A stretch of DNA of 49,476 nt from Planctomycetota bacterium. GTDB lineage: Bacteria; Planctomycetota; UBA1135; GCA-002686595. This document shows positions 8,637 to 16,254 of the stretch, in pieces; position 1 is the first letter of the stretch, and each line of letters opens with the position of its first letter. Under the pieces are notes generated by a model that worked only from the letters and a program-made list of their open reading frames with translations, was not told the DNA's origin and ran no database searches. The position numbers and the translations under genes were made by a program. The stretch is taken from assembly GCA_002686945.1 (NCBI GenBank), contig NYYZ01000041.1, positions 1 through 49,476 on the forward strand, read 5' to 3'.

Positions 8637-8764
8637 GGCCACTTACAGTTCTAGACCAAATACGGAGAATCGTCCAATTAGGCAGCCAGAAATAACGAGA
8701 AATTGGTCTCCAGTGGGCGTTAGGCCCCCTGAAGACGCCTCACGCGGCATGGCACTCAACAGGA

Positions 8765-8779
8765 TTCCCGTTACGGGAA
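8765..8779. repeat. Perfect inverted repeat between YHS and Cys-rich genes
   Basis: TTCCCG-TTA-CGGGAA, six-base arms with a three-base loop. It lies 99 bp past the stop of the YHS lipoprotein gene and about 130 bp upstream of the Cys-rich gene start, both minus-strand. It could be an operator for the exporter operon or a weak terminator of the YHS gene. No T-tract follows. Confidence 0.45.
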
Positions 8780-8877
8780 CCCCACAGGCGGTCCAGGACA
8801 TGACCAATCCCAGCCACATCTCCTGGGGCAGACTGCTCCTCGCTGATGGAGCCCAGTGGCTTCAGCCCAGCTGTAAA

Positions 8878-9312
8878 CTACTCGGCGTTAGCCTGCCCGA
8901 GCGCAACCTCTGTGTACTTGCCAGGATCCTTGGCAAAGGCAGTGTCGCAGTTGGAGCAACAGAGCGCGACGGCATGTCCCTGCCACTGGGCAGCCGAATC
9001 GCTCACCTCGTTACCGGACACGGGGCAGGTCGTGTTGCCGACGGGTGTGGGCTCAGAGTAGGCAGCAGCGATGTACTTGGCAGTTTCTGCCTGTCCCTTG
9101 GTGAGGCAGTTGGAGCAGCAGAAGTAGACGCGCTGGCCTGCCTCCTCAGCGTACTTCGCAGGGTCGGAATCGAAGCCTGAGATCGGGCACGAGGTGTTGC
9201 CCATAAAGACCGGCTCGGCTGGCTCATGTGAGGCAAGGATGTAGGTGGTCTCGCAGGCGGTCGCCACGAATAGAAGGACGAGAGAGACGAGCGCGTATTG
9301 AAGGTGCTTCAT
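8878..9312 (-). CDS. Lipoprotein with two YHS-type metal-binding domains
   Basis: The 144-aa product has a signal peptide with lipobox ATAC (Cys20) and two tandem YHS-like domains. The first has CPISG (Cys42) and YFCCSNC (Cys65, 66, 69); the second has CPVSG (Cys96) and LCCSNC (Cys118, 119, 122), each followed by a DPxKY or similar segment. YHS domains occur in copper and heavy-metal proteins, usually as single domains of transporters or periplasmic binders. A lipidated pair beside a tripartite exporter suggests a membrane-tethered metal donor or sensor. Start ATG 9312 has GGAG about 10 nt upstream. It is divergent from the aldo/keto reductase gene, with 128 bp between them. Confidence 0.82.
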   Translation of the reverse strand: MKHLQYALVSLVLLFVATACETTYILASHEPAEPVFMGNTSCPISGFDSDPAKYAEEAGQRVYFCCSNCLTKGQAETAKYIAAAYSEPTPVGNTTCPVSGNEVSDSAAQWQGHAVALCCSNCDTAFAKDPGKYTEVALGQANAE

Positions 9313-9440
9313 GGTTCTGATTCTCCGGTTTGAGCGAGGATTGAATTAGAGCCGATCTCGAAGTAGCCCGCAACCAGCCGCGGCCCGCAACCCGATTCCT
9401 GCTAGACTCAGCCGTCCGGAGCCAGAATGGAGGGCCACCT

Positions 9441-10334
9441 GTGAAGAGAAGAACGCTGGGAAACACCGGTCTGGAAGTCTCGATCCTGGGTTTTGGGGGC
9501 GCACCTCTCGGGGATGAGTACGGTGGAATCCAAGCCACTGATGCCACACGCGCTGTGCACCATGCGGTGGATGCGGGCATCAACTTCATCGATGTCGCGC
9601 CGTACTATGGCCGAACCCTCGCTGAGGAGCGGCTGGGAGAAGCCCTCGTGGGTTACCGTGACAAGGTTGTCCTTGCGACCAAGTGCTGCCGCTACGACTA
9701 CCGCGGGTTTGACTTCAGCGCAGAGCGTGTGCACTCGGATATCGATGCCTGCCTGAAGAGGCTCAAGACCGACTACATCGACGTCTTTCAGGTCCATGAT
9801 GTCGAGTTCGGGGAGCGTGAGCAGATCCTGCACGAGACCCTGCCCGCGATGCGCGAGGTCCAGGCTTCGGGCAAGGCGCGCTTCATCGGCATCACCGGCC
9901 TGGCCGTGGGCATGCTGCATGACCTGGCTGCGGAGTTTCCCGTGGACACGATTCTCTCGTACTGCCACTACAACCTGCTGATCGATGATCTCGACACGGT
10001 CCTCCGACCGCTGGCCGAAGAGCGCGGCATGGGCCTGATCAATGCCTCTCCCCTGCACATGGGAATCCTCTCGTCGGGGCGGGAACAGGACTGGCACCCC
10101 GCACCCGACGAGGTCAAGGAGACCGGGCACAAGATTGCGGACCTGTGCGGCTCGGGAGCCCGGTCGAGGCTCGAACGGTCCCCAGGGCCCTCTCTTCAGG
10201 GCTGGATCACGACCTCCGCCCCCATGGGAAGCAACTCGAAAAGCTCCTTCACATCCTCGTTTCGCAGACGAATGCAGCCCCGACTGACCCGGCTGCCGAC
10301 CCCATTGGGGTCGTTGGTGCCGTGGAAGCCGTAG
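9441..10334 (+). CDS. Aldo/keto reductase, C-terminally disrupted
   Basis: A GTG start at 9441 is supported by GGAGGG at 9429-9434, six bases upstream. The first 235 or so residues are a good aldo/keto reductase of the L-galactose dehydrogenase-like group: NTGLEVSILGFGG, the catalytic Asp and Tyr in FIDVAPYYG, Lys in LATKCC and His in FQVHDVEF. After KIADLC, near 10147, homology stops and a Ser/Arg/Pro-rich tail runs into the antisense 3' end of the L,D-transpeptidase gene, overlapping it by 139 bp. The C-terminal strands that normally bind NADP(H) are missing (about 315-330 aa expected), and a +1 frame check did not restore them. Probably a pseudogene. Confidence 0.8.
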   Translation: MKRRTLGNTGLEVSILGFGGAPLGDEYGGIQATDATRAVHHAVDAGINFIDVAPYYGRTLAEERLGEALVGYRDKVVLATKCCRYDYRGFDFSAERVHSDIDACLKRLKTDYIDVFQVHDVEFGEREQILHETLPAMREVQASGKARFIGITGLAVGMLHDLAAEFPVDTILSYCHYNLLIDDLDTVLRPLAEERGMGLINASPLHMGILSSGREQDWHPAPDEVKETGHKIADLCGSGARSRLERSPGPSLQGWITTSAPMGSNSKSSFTSSFRRRMQPRLTRLPTPLGSLVPWKP

Positions 10335-11587
10335 CTGGTCTTGACGCCGTCCTGGCGCCATTCGATCCAGCGCTCTCCCAGGGCGTTCTCAGGGGAGCCA
10401 AAGGGGATCGGCGGCCCATCCGGCTGATACCAGATCGGCTCCTCCACCTTGTCCCCCACCTGGAAGACGCCCAGGGGGGTGTCCTTGCCCTCACGGCCGA
10501 TGCCGCAGGGAAAACAGAGAACAGCCTCTTCCCCGTGGCGATAGACCACGAGACGGGCGCTCAGGTCCACCAGCACATTGGGACGGGTTGTGGGCACCCG
10601 CAGGCGGTCGCTTGGATGGATATAGCGCTTGACTTGATTGACGCGCTCGATCAGGCCCGTGCAGACAAGCATTCCATCCTGTCCCTCCAAGGCTCGCTTG
10701 CGAATGTGCGTCAGGGTTTCGCCCCCACGCACCACCACCTCGATGCCAGGCCAGTCCCCGCTCTTGGACAGACGATGAGACTCCTGGGCCCGGCGCAGAT
10801 TGCCGGACCAGCCTGCCAGGGCCTCCACATGAGCGTCCCAGGGCGCCTCAAGCTCGGCGTGGATCAGATTGGAGAAACCCACGGCAGCATAGGGCAGGCG
10901 CCCTTCTTCGAGGGCTTTCGAAGAATCCTCCTCCAGCAATATCATCTCCATCGCCCGTTCCAGGGCTCCGCGACGCGCACGGGTAACGACCAGGCTCCTG
11001 TCACCGGGCTCCTCTGCCGCCTGGGCCAATAGGGACAATTCGCTGGAGGTAACGCCCTGCTGCCCCTCCAAGTCCGTCAGGGTTCTTGCTGCAGATTCTC
11101 GCTTGCCTACCATGGCCTGCCAGAAAGCGGCCACCATTTCCCTACGAGCTGGGGTCAGAGCGCCGCCCGCTTGGCCGTTGACGTAGGCACCTAGGGCGGT
11201 GGGGTCGCCCATGATCCAGGCATCAAGCAGGATCGAGGCGAGTTGCACTGGATCGGCGCTGGCTCCGACCAACTCGAAGCGCGGAGCGGTGCTTGGATCC
11301 TGGGCGGGTAGCGGCTCTTCCGGGGACTCGGGCGAATCCGACGAATCGGGCTCTAGGGCGGGATTGGAAGGGGTTTGTGCAGGATCCACAGAAGTGGCGG
11401 CCTCACCGGGCATGGCCTGCATCCCAACCTCCTCAGGCTCACCAGGCAAGTCCTGCAGGCTCGCATCCTGCCAGATCTCCGTGGGCGGCTCGCCGCTGAC
11501 GGGGGTGGATTCTTCGACATCTGAACCACTGAAGCCCAGATAGATCATTGCGGCACCAGCCAGCAAAAGGAGCATTCCCCTCATCAT
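10196..11587 (-). CDS. L,D-transpeptidase (YkuD domain) with LysM-like domain
   Basis: The 463-aa protein has an N-terminal membrane or signal segment (about 5-20), a Pro/Ser/Glu-rich linker to about residue 90, an alpha-helical middle, a LysM-like segment at about 255-305 (RGGETLTHIRKRA to HPSDRLRVP) and a C-terminal YkuD domain. The catalytic motif is present: His422 in FHGTNDPNG and Cys438 in SRGCIRL. Such enzymes form 3-3 peptidoglycan cross-links or attach proteins to the wall, relevant because planctomycetes were long thought to lack peptidoglycan. AAGGA six bases upstream supports ATG 11587. Its 3' end overlaps the disrupted reductase frame. Confidence 0.93.
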   Translation of the reverse strand: MMRGMLLLLAGAAMIYLGFSGSDVEESTPVSGEPPTEIWQDASLQDLPGEPEEVGMQAMPGEAATSVDPAQTPSNPALEPDSSDSPESPEEPLPAQDPSTAPRFELVGASADPVQLASILLDAWIMGDPTALGAYVNGQAGGALTPARREMVAAFWQAMVGKRESAARTLTDLEGQQGVTSSELSLLAQAAEEPGDRSLVVTRARRGALERAMEMILLEEDSSKALEEGRLPYAAVGFSNLIHAELEAPWDAHVEALAGWSGNLRRAQESHRLSKSGDWPGIEVVVRGGETLTHIRKRALEGQDGMLVCTGLIERVNQVKRYIHPSDRLRVPTTRPNVLVDLSARLVVYRHGEEAVLCFPCGIGREGKDTPLGVFQVGDKVEEPIWYQPDGPPIPFGSPENALGERWIEWRQDGVKTSYGFHGTNDPNGVGSRVSRGCIRLRNEDVKELFELLPMGAEVVIQP

Positions 11588-11606
11588 CGTATTTCCTTAT
11601 GACGGT

Positions 11607-11629
11607 CGCACAGGGACCATCCCCGTGCG
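11607..11629 (-). promoter_or_regulatory. Strong hairpin in the 5' leader of the L,D-transpeptidase gene
   Basis: On the minus strand, ten-base arms (CGCACGGGGA and TCCCTGTGCG, with one G-T pair) enclose a TGG loop. The structure ends only 8 bases before the Shine-Dalgarno AAGGA at 11594-11598, close enough to influence ribosome access. No T-tract follows, so a classical terminator is unlikely. Confidence 0.5.
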
Positions 11630-12148
11630 CCATGCAGGCGATGCTAGCAAGCGAGACCTACAGAATGAAAAGGTGCGCTGGGAGAACCTCGCAGAGTTTC
11701 CAGCGACGGGCCCGGGGAAGCGGACCTTCTTGACTGGCAGGGGAGCGAAGAGAGCCCCCCCGACCCCGCCGTGTCATCCTGGTCCCGGAACCTCTAAGTT
11801 CCAGGGGGGCTGCAAGCGCCTCGATGCTGTCGAGGCTGACTCGGTTGCCCACTATGTGATCATTCGGCTCCGGGGAACATAGGATGGTTCACCTGCGGGG
11901 TCAGAGGGTTGACCCAAGGGTAGCGGACTTCCTGAAAGGAGGACCAAGAAAAAGGGAGGGGTCCCAATAAGAGGGCCGACCCCTGCTTGGGGTGAAGGCC
12001 CGGGGCCCCTCGCAGGACCCGGATTCCTCCTCCTGATAGCCAGGGAGTCCCCTCCCGCTATCCAGAACGGCGGTCCGACCCGGCCAGCCTCTCATGCGGT
12101 CGCCATCATGTACCTGCCCATGCTCCATGGGCAGGACGGAAGCTGGCT
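11630..12148. other. Intergenic stretch between L,D-transpeptidase and ileS
   Basis: About 520 bp without a convincing gene. Short plus- and minus-strand frames have skewed composition and no recognisable sequence. It should hold the transpeptidase promoter and the 3' region of ileS. The one clear structure is the hairpin at 12035-12062. Confidence 0.5.
12035..12062 (-). terminator. Hairpin downstream of ileS
   Basis: Outer arms GATAGC/GCTATC and inner arms GGGAG/CTCCC form a two-part stem 87-114 bp past the ileS stop codon. It is the likely 3' boundary of the long lpx-ileS transcript, but no U-tract follows, so it may stabilise the RNA rather than terminate it. Confidence 0.4.
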
Positions 12149-15100
12149 CTAGACCCGCGCAAGAGCAACCCGTAGCGGATGCCCCTCCACTTCGAAGTCG
12201 GCCAGATCTCCCCCACCGGCCAGGGGATCGGGCGCCCGCTCCGTGGCCAGGACCTCGGCAGCCAGGAGATCCCAGTGCTCGGCAATCGCCTGCTCCAGTT
12301 CCCCTTCAGCTGCCAGATGCAGCCGAATGCGGTCGTCCAGTTCCAGGCCGGAGTCCTTGCGCAGGCCCTGAACCCGGTTGATCACCTCTCGCGCCAGGCC
12401 CTCCCGACGCAAGAGGTCGCTGACCTCCAGATCTAGCGCAACGGTCACGCCGCCCTCAGTTGCAACTGCCAGACCCTCTCGGCTGGTGCGGTCCACCAGC
12501 AGCGTCTCCTGGTCATAGACCAGATCCGGCAGCTCGGCGCTCGGGCATTGACCACCGGCCACGATCGTAGCCAGCGCCTTGCCGTCGAGAGCCGCAACCT
12601 CGTCCCGCACAGCCCCAAGCTTGGGACCAAGACGCGGCCCAAGCAACTTGAGATTTGGTCTGGCAGAGAAGGTAACTAGGGCGCTCTCGTCCTGGGAAAC
12701 GATCACCTGCTTGACATTCAGTTCCTCGGCAATCAATGGCATCATGCTCTCAAGGCCTTCCAAACCAGTCGCATCGGCGCAGACCAAGGTCAAGCTCGCC
12801 AGGGGCTGGCGCACGCGCAGACGGTGCTGCTCGCGCAGTGATCGGCCCAGGGTCACGGCCACACGCGCGAGGCCCATGCTCTGTTCCAGAGGAGCGTTGA
12901 CGAACTTGGGATCAACCGTAGGGAAGCTCTCAAGGTGCACGCTGCCCGTGCCACGATCAACTGAAAGGGACTCGTGGATCTCTTCGGAGATGAACGGCAA
13001 GAAAGGCGCCAGCACCCGAGAGAAGTCCAGCAGCACCGTGTGCAGGGTGCGGTAGGCGTTCTGCTTGTCCGCATCAGCACCACTGGCCCCGCGCCAGAAG
13101 CGACGGCGGCTGCGACGGATGTACCAGTTGGTCAAGTCGTCGATGAACTCCAGGATTGCAGGTGCTACTCGAAACAATTCGTAGTTCTGCATGCGCTCGT
13201 CCACAGTTCCGATCAAGCCCTGCATGCGCGAGAGAACCCAACCGTCCAACTCGTTCAGGCTGGGATCTGGATCTTTGAAGTCGGGTTCCCAGCCATCCAG
13301 ATCCGCGTAACGGGTCAAGAACGAAGTGGCGTTCCAGAGGGGCAAGAGTACTGAACGCACCTTCTCCTTCACCCCCGCCTCGTCAAAGCGCAGGTTTCCA
13401 GCCTGCATTACGGGTGAGTCCAGGAGGTACATGCGCAGGGCGTCCGCGCCCTGATCTTCCAGCACCAGATTGGGATCGGGGAAGTTGCGCTTGCTCTTGG
13501 ACATCTTTTCCCCGTCCGCGGCCAGGACGATGCCATTGACAACCACGTTCTTGAAGGCAGGGCGATCGAAGAGCGAAGTGGAAAGCACCATCAGGGTATA
13601 GAACCAGCCCCGAGTTTGATCGAGGCCCTCGGCGATGAAGTCCGCGGGCAGGGAGGTTTCAACAAACTCCTCATTCTCGAATGGGTAATGGTTTTGAGCG
13701 TAGGGCATCGAGCCCGATTCGAACCAACAGTCGAAGACCTCGGACACCCGCCTCATGACGGCTCCAGGGTTTTTCTTCGAGGGAAAAGTGATCTGGTCCA
13801 CATGATCCCTGTGCAGGTCCGTCACCGTGCCGGACTTGAAACCCGCAAGCTCTTCCAGCTCCTGCACGGAACCGATGCAGACCATATCCGTGGGATCGGT
13901 CTCGCAGCGCCAGATCGGCAGGGGTGTGCCCCAAAAACGGCGACGGGACACATTCCAATCCCGTGCTCCAGCCAACCAGTTGCCAAAACGACCACTGCCC
14001 ACGGATTCTGGCACCCAGCGAATGGCCTGGTTGTGTTCCACAAGTCGTTCGCGCATGTCTTCCACGCGCACGAACCAGTTGGAGACAGCCATGTACAGGA
14101 GCGGCTGATCTGTACGGTAGCAGTGGGGATAGGCGTGTACGATCACGTCTTGATCCACTACCCGGTCCTCTTGCTTGAGGCGCTTCATGATCCCAGCGTC
14201 AGCGTCTTTGGCGAACTGGCCCGCAAAGTCCGGCACGCTGTCGTCAAAAATGCCATTCACATCAAGAGGATTGACCAGGGGCAGGCGCTCGCGCTTGCCG
14301 GTCTGGAAGTCCTCCTCGCCAAAGGCCGGGGCCTGATGCACGAGACCAGTGCCCGCATCAGTGCCCACATAATCGGCTGCCACGATGCGGAAGGCGGGGC
14401 TGTGATCGTCAGAACCATTCGCCAGGTCTGCGAAGTACGGGAACAGTGGCTGATAGGTACGGCCCACGAGTTCCTTGCCCTGCACTCGGCCGAGTTCCCT
14501 GGTCTCCCCCAAGCGACCGCGTTCCTGGTAATCAGCCAGGCGCCCGGGCTCCAAGTAGGCAACCTCCCCGGTCTCGATCACCTGCACCTTGACGTATTCG
14601 ATATCCGGATGCACCGCCACGGCCAGGTTGCTGGGCAGAGTCCAAGGGGTCGTGGTCCAGACCCAAATGGACGCATCCTCGTCGTTCAGCTTGAGGCGCA
14701 CAGTCAGGCTCGGATCCTGGCGCCGCTTGTGGCCGTCCTTCTTGGTCTTGGGATCACGCTCCTGGGGCCCCTGCGCCACTTCAAAGTTCGAGAGGGGCGT
14801 ACCCAAAGTCGGGGAAACCGGCTGCACACGATAGCCCTCGTAAACACGCTCTTCATCCCACAGACGCTTGAAGACCCACCAAACCGACTCCATGAACGAA
14901 GCGTCCATGGTGCGGTAACCCCGGTCATGATCGACCCAACGGCCAAAGCGCCGAACCGTACCGCGCCACTCACCGGTGTATCGCAATACGATGTCACGGC
15001 AGGCCTGATTGAATGCCACGATGCCGATCTCCTCGATCTCGCGGGCATCGTTCAAACCCAGTTCCTTCTGGGCCTCGTTCTCCACAGGCAGACCGTGGCA

Positions 15101-15361
15101 ATCCCACCCCCAGCGACGCTCAACAGAAAAGCCCTTCATGGACCAAAAACGCGGCACCACATCCTTGAGCACACTGGCAACCAGGTGTCCGTAGTGGGGC
15201 AGGCCCGTGGCAAAGGGCGGACCGTCATAAAATGAGTAGGGAGGTCTATCCGACTGCTTCTGTACCGACTGCTCGAAGGTCTGATCCCGGTCCCAACGAT
15301 CTAGGCGCTGCCTCTCTTGGTCACCGAATGAAACGGTGGGTGCGACGGGTTTCATGCGCAT
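12149..15361 (-). CDS. ileS: Isoleucyl-tRNA synthetase, eukaryote-like (IleS2) type
   Basis: This 1,070-aa class I synthetase charges tRNA-Ile. The HIGH motif appears as HYGH (56-59) in PPFATGLPHYGH, followed by WGWDCHGLPVE, and the KMSKS motif is present in GEKMSKSKRNFPDP. The editing domain includes the WTTTPWTLPSNLAVAV segment. The HYGH form, the RFWSMKGFSVERRWGWD region and the long C-terminal part without an obvious zinc-binding end match the eukaryote-like IleS2 class, which tolerates mupirocin in other bacteria. GAGGTGA just upstream supports ATG 15361; the ATG two codons later is the alternative. It follows lpxA by 13 bp and ends the housekeeping run. Confidence 0.97.
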   Translation of the reverse strand: MRMKPVAPTVSFGDQERQRLDRWDRDQTFEQSVQKQSDRPPYSFYDGPPFATGLPHYGHLVASVLKDVVPRFWSMKGFSVERRWGWDCHGLPVENEAQKELGLNDAREIEEIGIVAFNQACRDIVLRYTGEWRGTVRRFGRWVDHDRGYRTMDASFMESVWWVFKRLWDEERVYEGYRVQPVSPTLGTPLSNFEVAQGPQERDPKTKKDGHKRRQDPSLTVRLKLNDEDASIWVWTTTPWTLPSNLAVAVHPDIEYVKVQVIETGEVAYLEPGRLADYQERGRLGETRELGRVQGKELVGRTYQPLFPYFADLANGSDDHSPAFRIVAADYVGTDAGTGLVHQAPAFGEEDFQTGKRERLPLVNPLDVNGIFDDSVPDFAGQFAKDADAGIMKRLKQEDRVVDQDVIVHAYPHCYRTDQPLLYMAVSNWFVRVEDMRERLVEHNQAIRWVPESVGSGRFGNWLAGARDWNVSRRRFWGTPLPIWRCETDPTDMVCIGSVQELEELAGFKSGTVTDLHRDHVDQITFPSKKNPGAVMRRVSEVFDCWFESGSMPYAQNHYPFENEEFVETSLPADFIAEGLDQTRGWFYTLMVLSTSLFDRPAFKNVVVNGIVLAADGEKMSKSKRNFPDPNLVLEDQGADALRMYLLDSPVMQAGNLRFDEAGVKEKVRSVLLPLWNATSFLTRYADLDGWEPDFKDPDPSLNELDGWVLSRMQGLIGTVDERMQNYELFRVAPAILEFIDDLTNWYIRRSRRRFWRGASGADADKQNAYRTLHTVLLDFSRVLAPFLPFISEEIHESLSVDRGTGSVHLESFPTVDPKFVNAPLEQSMGLARVAVTLGRSLREQHRLRVRQPLASLTLVCADATGLEGLESMMPLIAEELNVKQVIVSQDESALVTFSARPNLKLLGPRLGPKLGAVRDEVAALDGKALATIVAGGQCPSAELPDLVYDQETLLVDRTSREGLAVATEGGVTVALDLEVSDLLRREGLAREVINRVQGLRKDSGLELDDRIRLHLAAEGELEQAIAEHWDLLAAEVLATERAPDPLAGGGDLADFEVEGHPLRVALARV

Positions 15362-15374
15362 GAGATCACCTCAC

Positions 15375-16232
15375 TCAAACGGTCTGCTCACGCCCAGCGG
15401 CGACCCGACGGGCGCCCTCGGCTGCGAAGTCGGCGCGCATGGTTTCGCGGAAACGGCCCTTGAGCCCCTGCTCGGTACGTTGCAGAGACTTGACCAATTG
15501 GGCCACGAAGGAGCTCTCACAGGGGTCCTGAGCGATTTCTCCCAAGGCCACGGCAAGGGGCCGGGACGAGCGCCAGAGACGCCGGTAGGCATCACGCAGG
15601 GCAAGAATGTCCTGCTCGGAAACTCCAGCCCTTTGCAAGCCGATGACATTGACTCCACGCACACGAGCATCATGGCCTTCTACGATCATGAAGGGAGGCA
15701 CATCACGCGAAATGCGCGTTTTTGCTCCCACATAGGCGTGCGCACCGATTGTGGAAAAGGCCACAGCGCCCGACATGCCTGAGAGGTTGGCGTGATCTTC
15801 GATGCGCGTGTGACCAGCGAGTTGCACGCCGCCGGAAATGATCAAGTTGCTGCCCAGGTCACAGTCGTGAGCGATGTGGCAGCAAGCCATGAGGAGGCTG
15901 CCGTCAGCGATACGAGTCACGCCACCGCCCTTGACGGTGCCACGATTGATGGTCACGAACTCGCGCACGGTATTGCCGTCTCCCAAAATGACCTCCGTGG
16001 CCTCGCCCCGGTAGGTCAGATCCTGAGGCGGGCCACCGATGCTGGCCTGCCCCACGATGCTGTTCTCGCAACCAATGCTGGTAACTCCGTCCAGGACGAC
16101 CTGAGCACCGATACGAGTGCGGTCCCCCACGCGCACGCGGGGACCAATCACCGTATAGGGACCGACACAAACGTCGACGCCCAACTCAGCGCCCGGTTCT
16201 ATCACAGCTGTGGGATGAATCTTGACAGTCAT
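15375..16232 (-). CDS. lpxA: UDP-N-acetylglucosamine acyltransferase
   Basis: LpxA catalyses the first step of lipid A synthesis, moving a 3-hydroxyacyl chain from ACP to UDP-GlcNAc in the cytoplasm. The 285-aa product has the N-terminal hexapeptide-repeat beta helix (about 1-190), the GGPPQDLTYRGE loop, the catalytic His region CHIAHDC and a helical C-terminus. Length is slightly above the usual 255-265. It lies 22 bp after lpxC-fabZ and 13 bp before ileS, in the same direction. Confidence 0.96.
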   Translation of the reverse strand: MTVKIHPTAVIEPGAELGVDVCVGPYTVIGPRVRVGDRTRIGAQVVLDGVTSIGCENSIVGQASIGGPPQDLTYRGEATEVILGDGNTVREFVTINRGTVKGGGVTRIADGSLLMACCHIAHDCDLGSNLIISGGVQLAGHTRIEDHANLSGMSGAVAFSTIGAHAYVGAKTRISRDVPPFMIVEGHDARVRGVNVIGLQRAGVSEQDILALRDAYRRLWRSSRPLAVALGEIAQDPCESSFVAQLVKSLQRTEQGLKGRFRETMRADFAAEGARRVAAGREQTV

Positions 16233-16254
16233 AAATTACTCATAGATTTTGGGC

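Noticed and set aside
855..10148. 8-bp direct repeat ACCTGTGC at 855-862 and 10141-10148 as an insertion-site duplication
   Set aside because: An 8-bp match between two windows of this size is plausible by chance, and the left copy lies inside the sulfatase homology rather than at its end.
10141..10200. Simple frameshift to restore the reductase C-terminus
   Set aside because: The +1 frame after residue 235 also shows no reductase sequence.
9408..10361. 317-codon minus-strand open frame
   Set aside because: Antisense to the aldo/keto reductase; no recognisable protein sequence.
13616..15235. 539-codon plus-strand open frame
   Set aside because: Antisense to ileS, which has complete synthetase motifs. 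The composition is a high-GC shadow.
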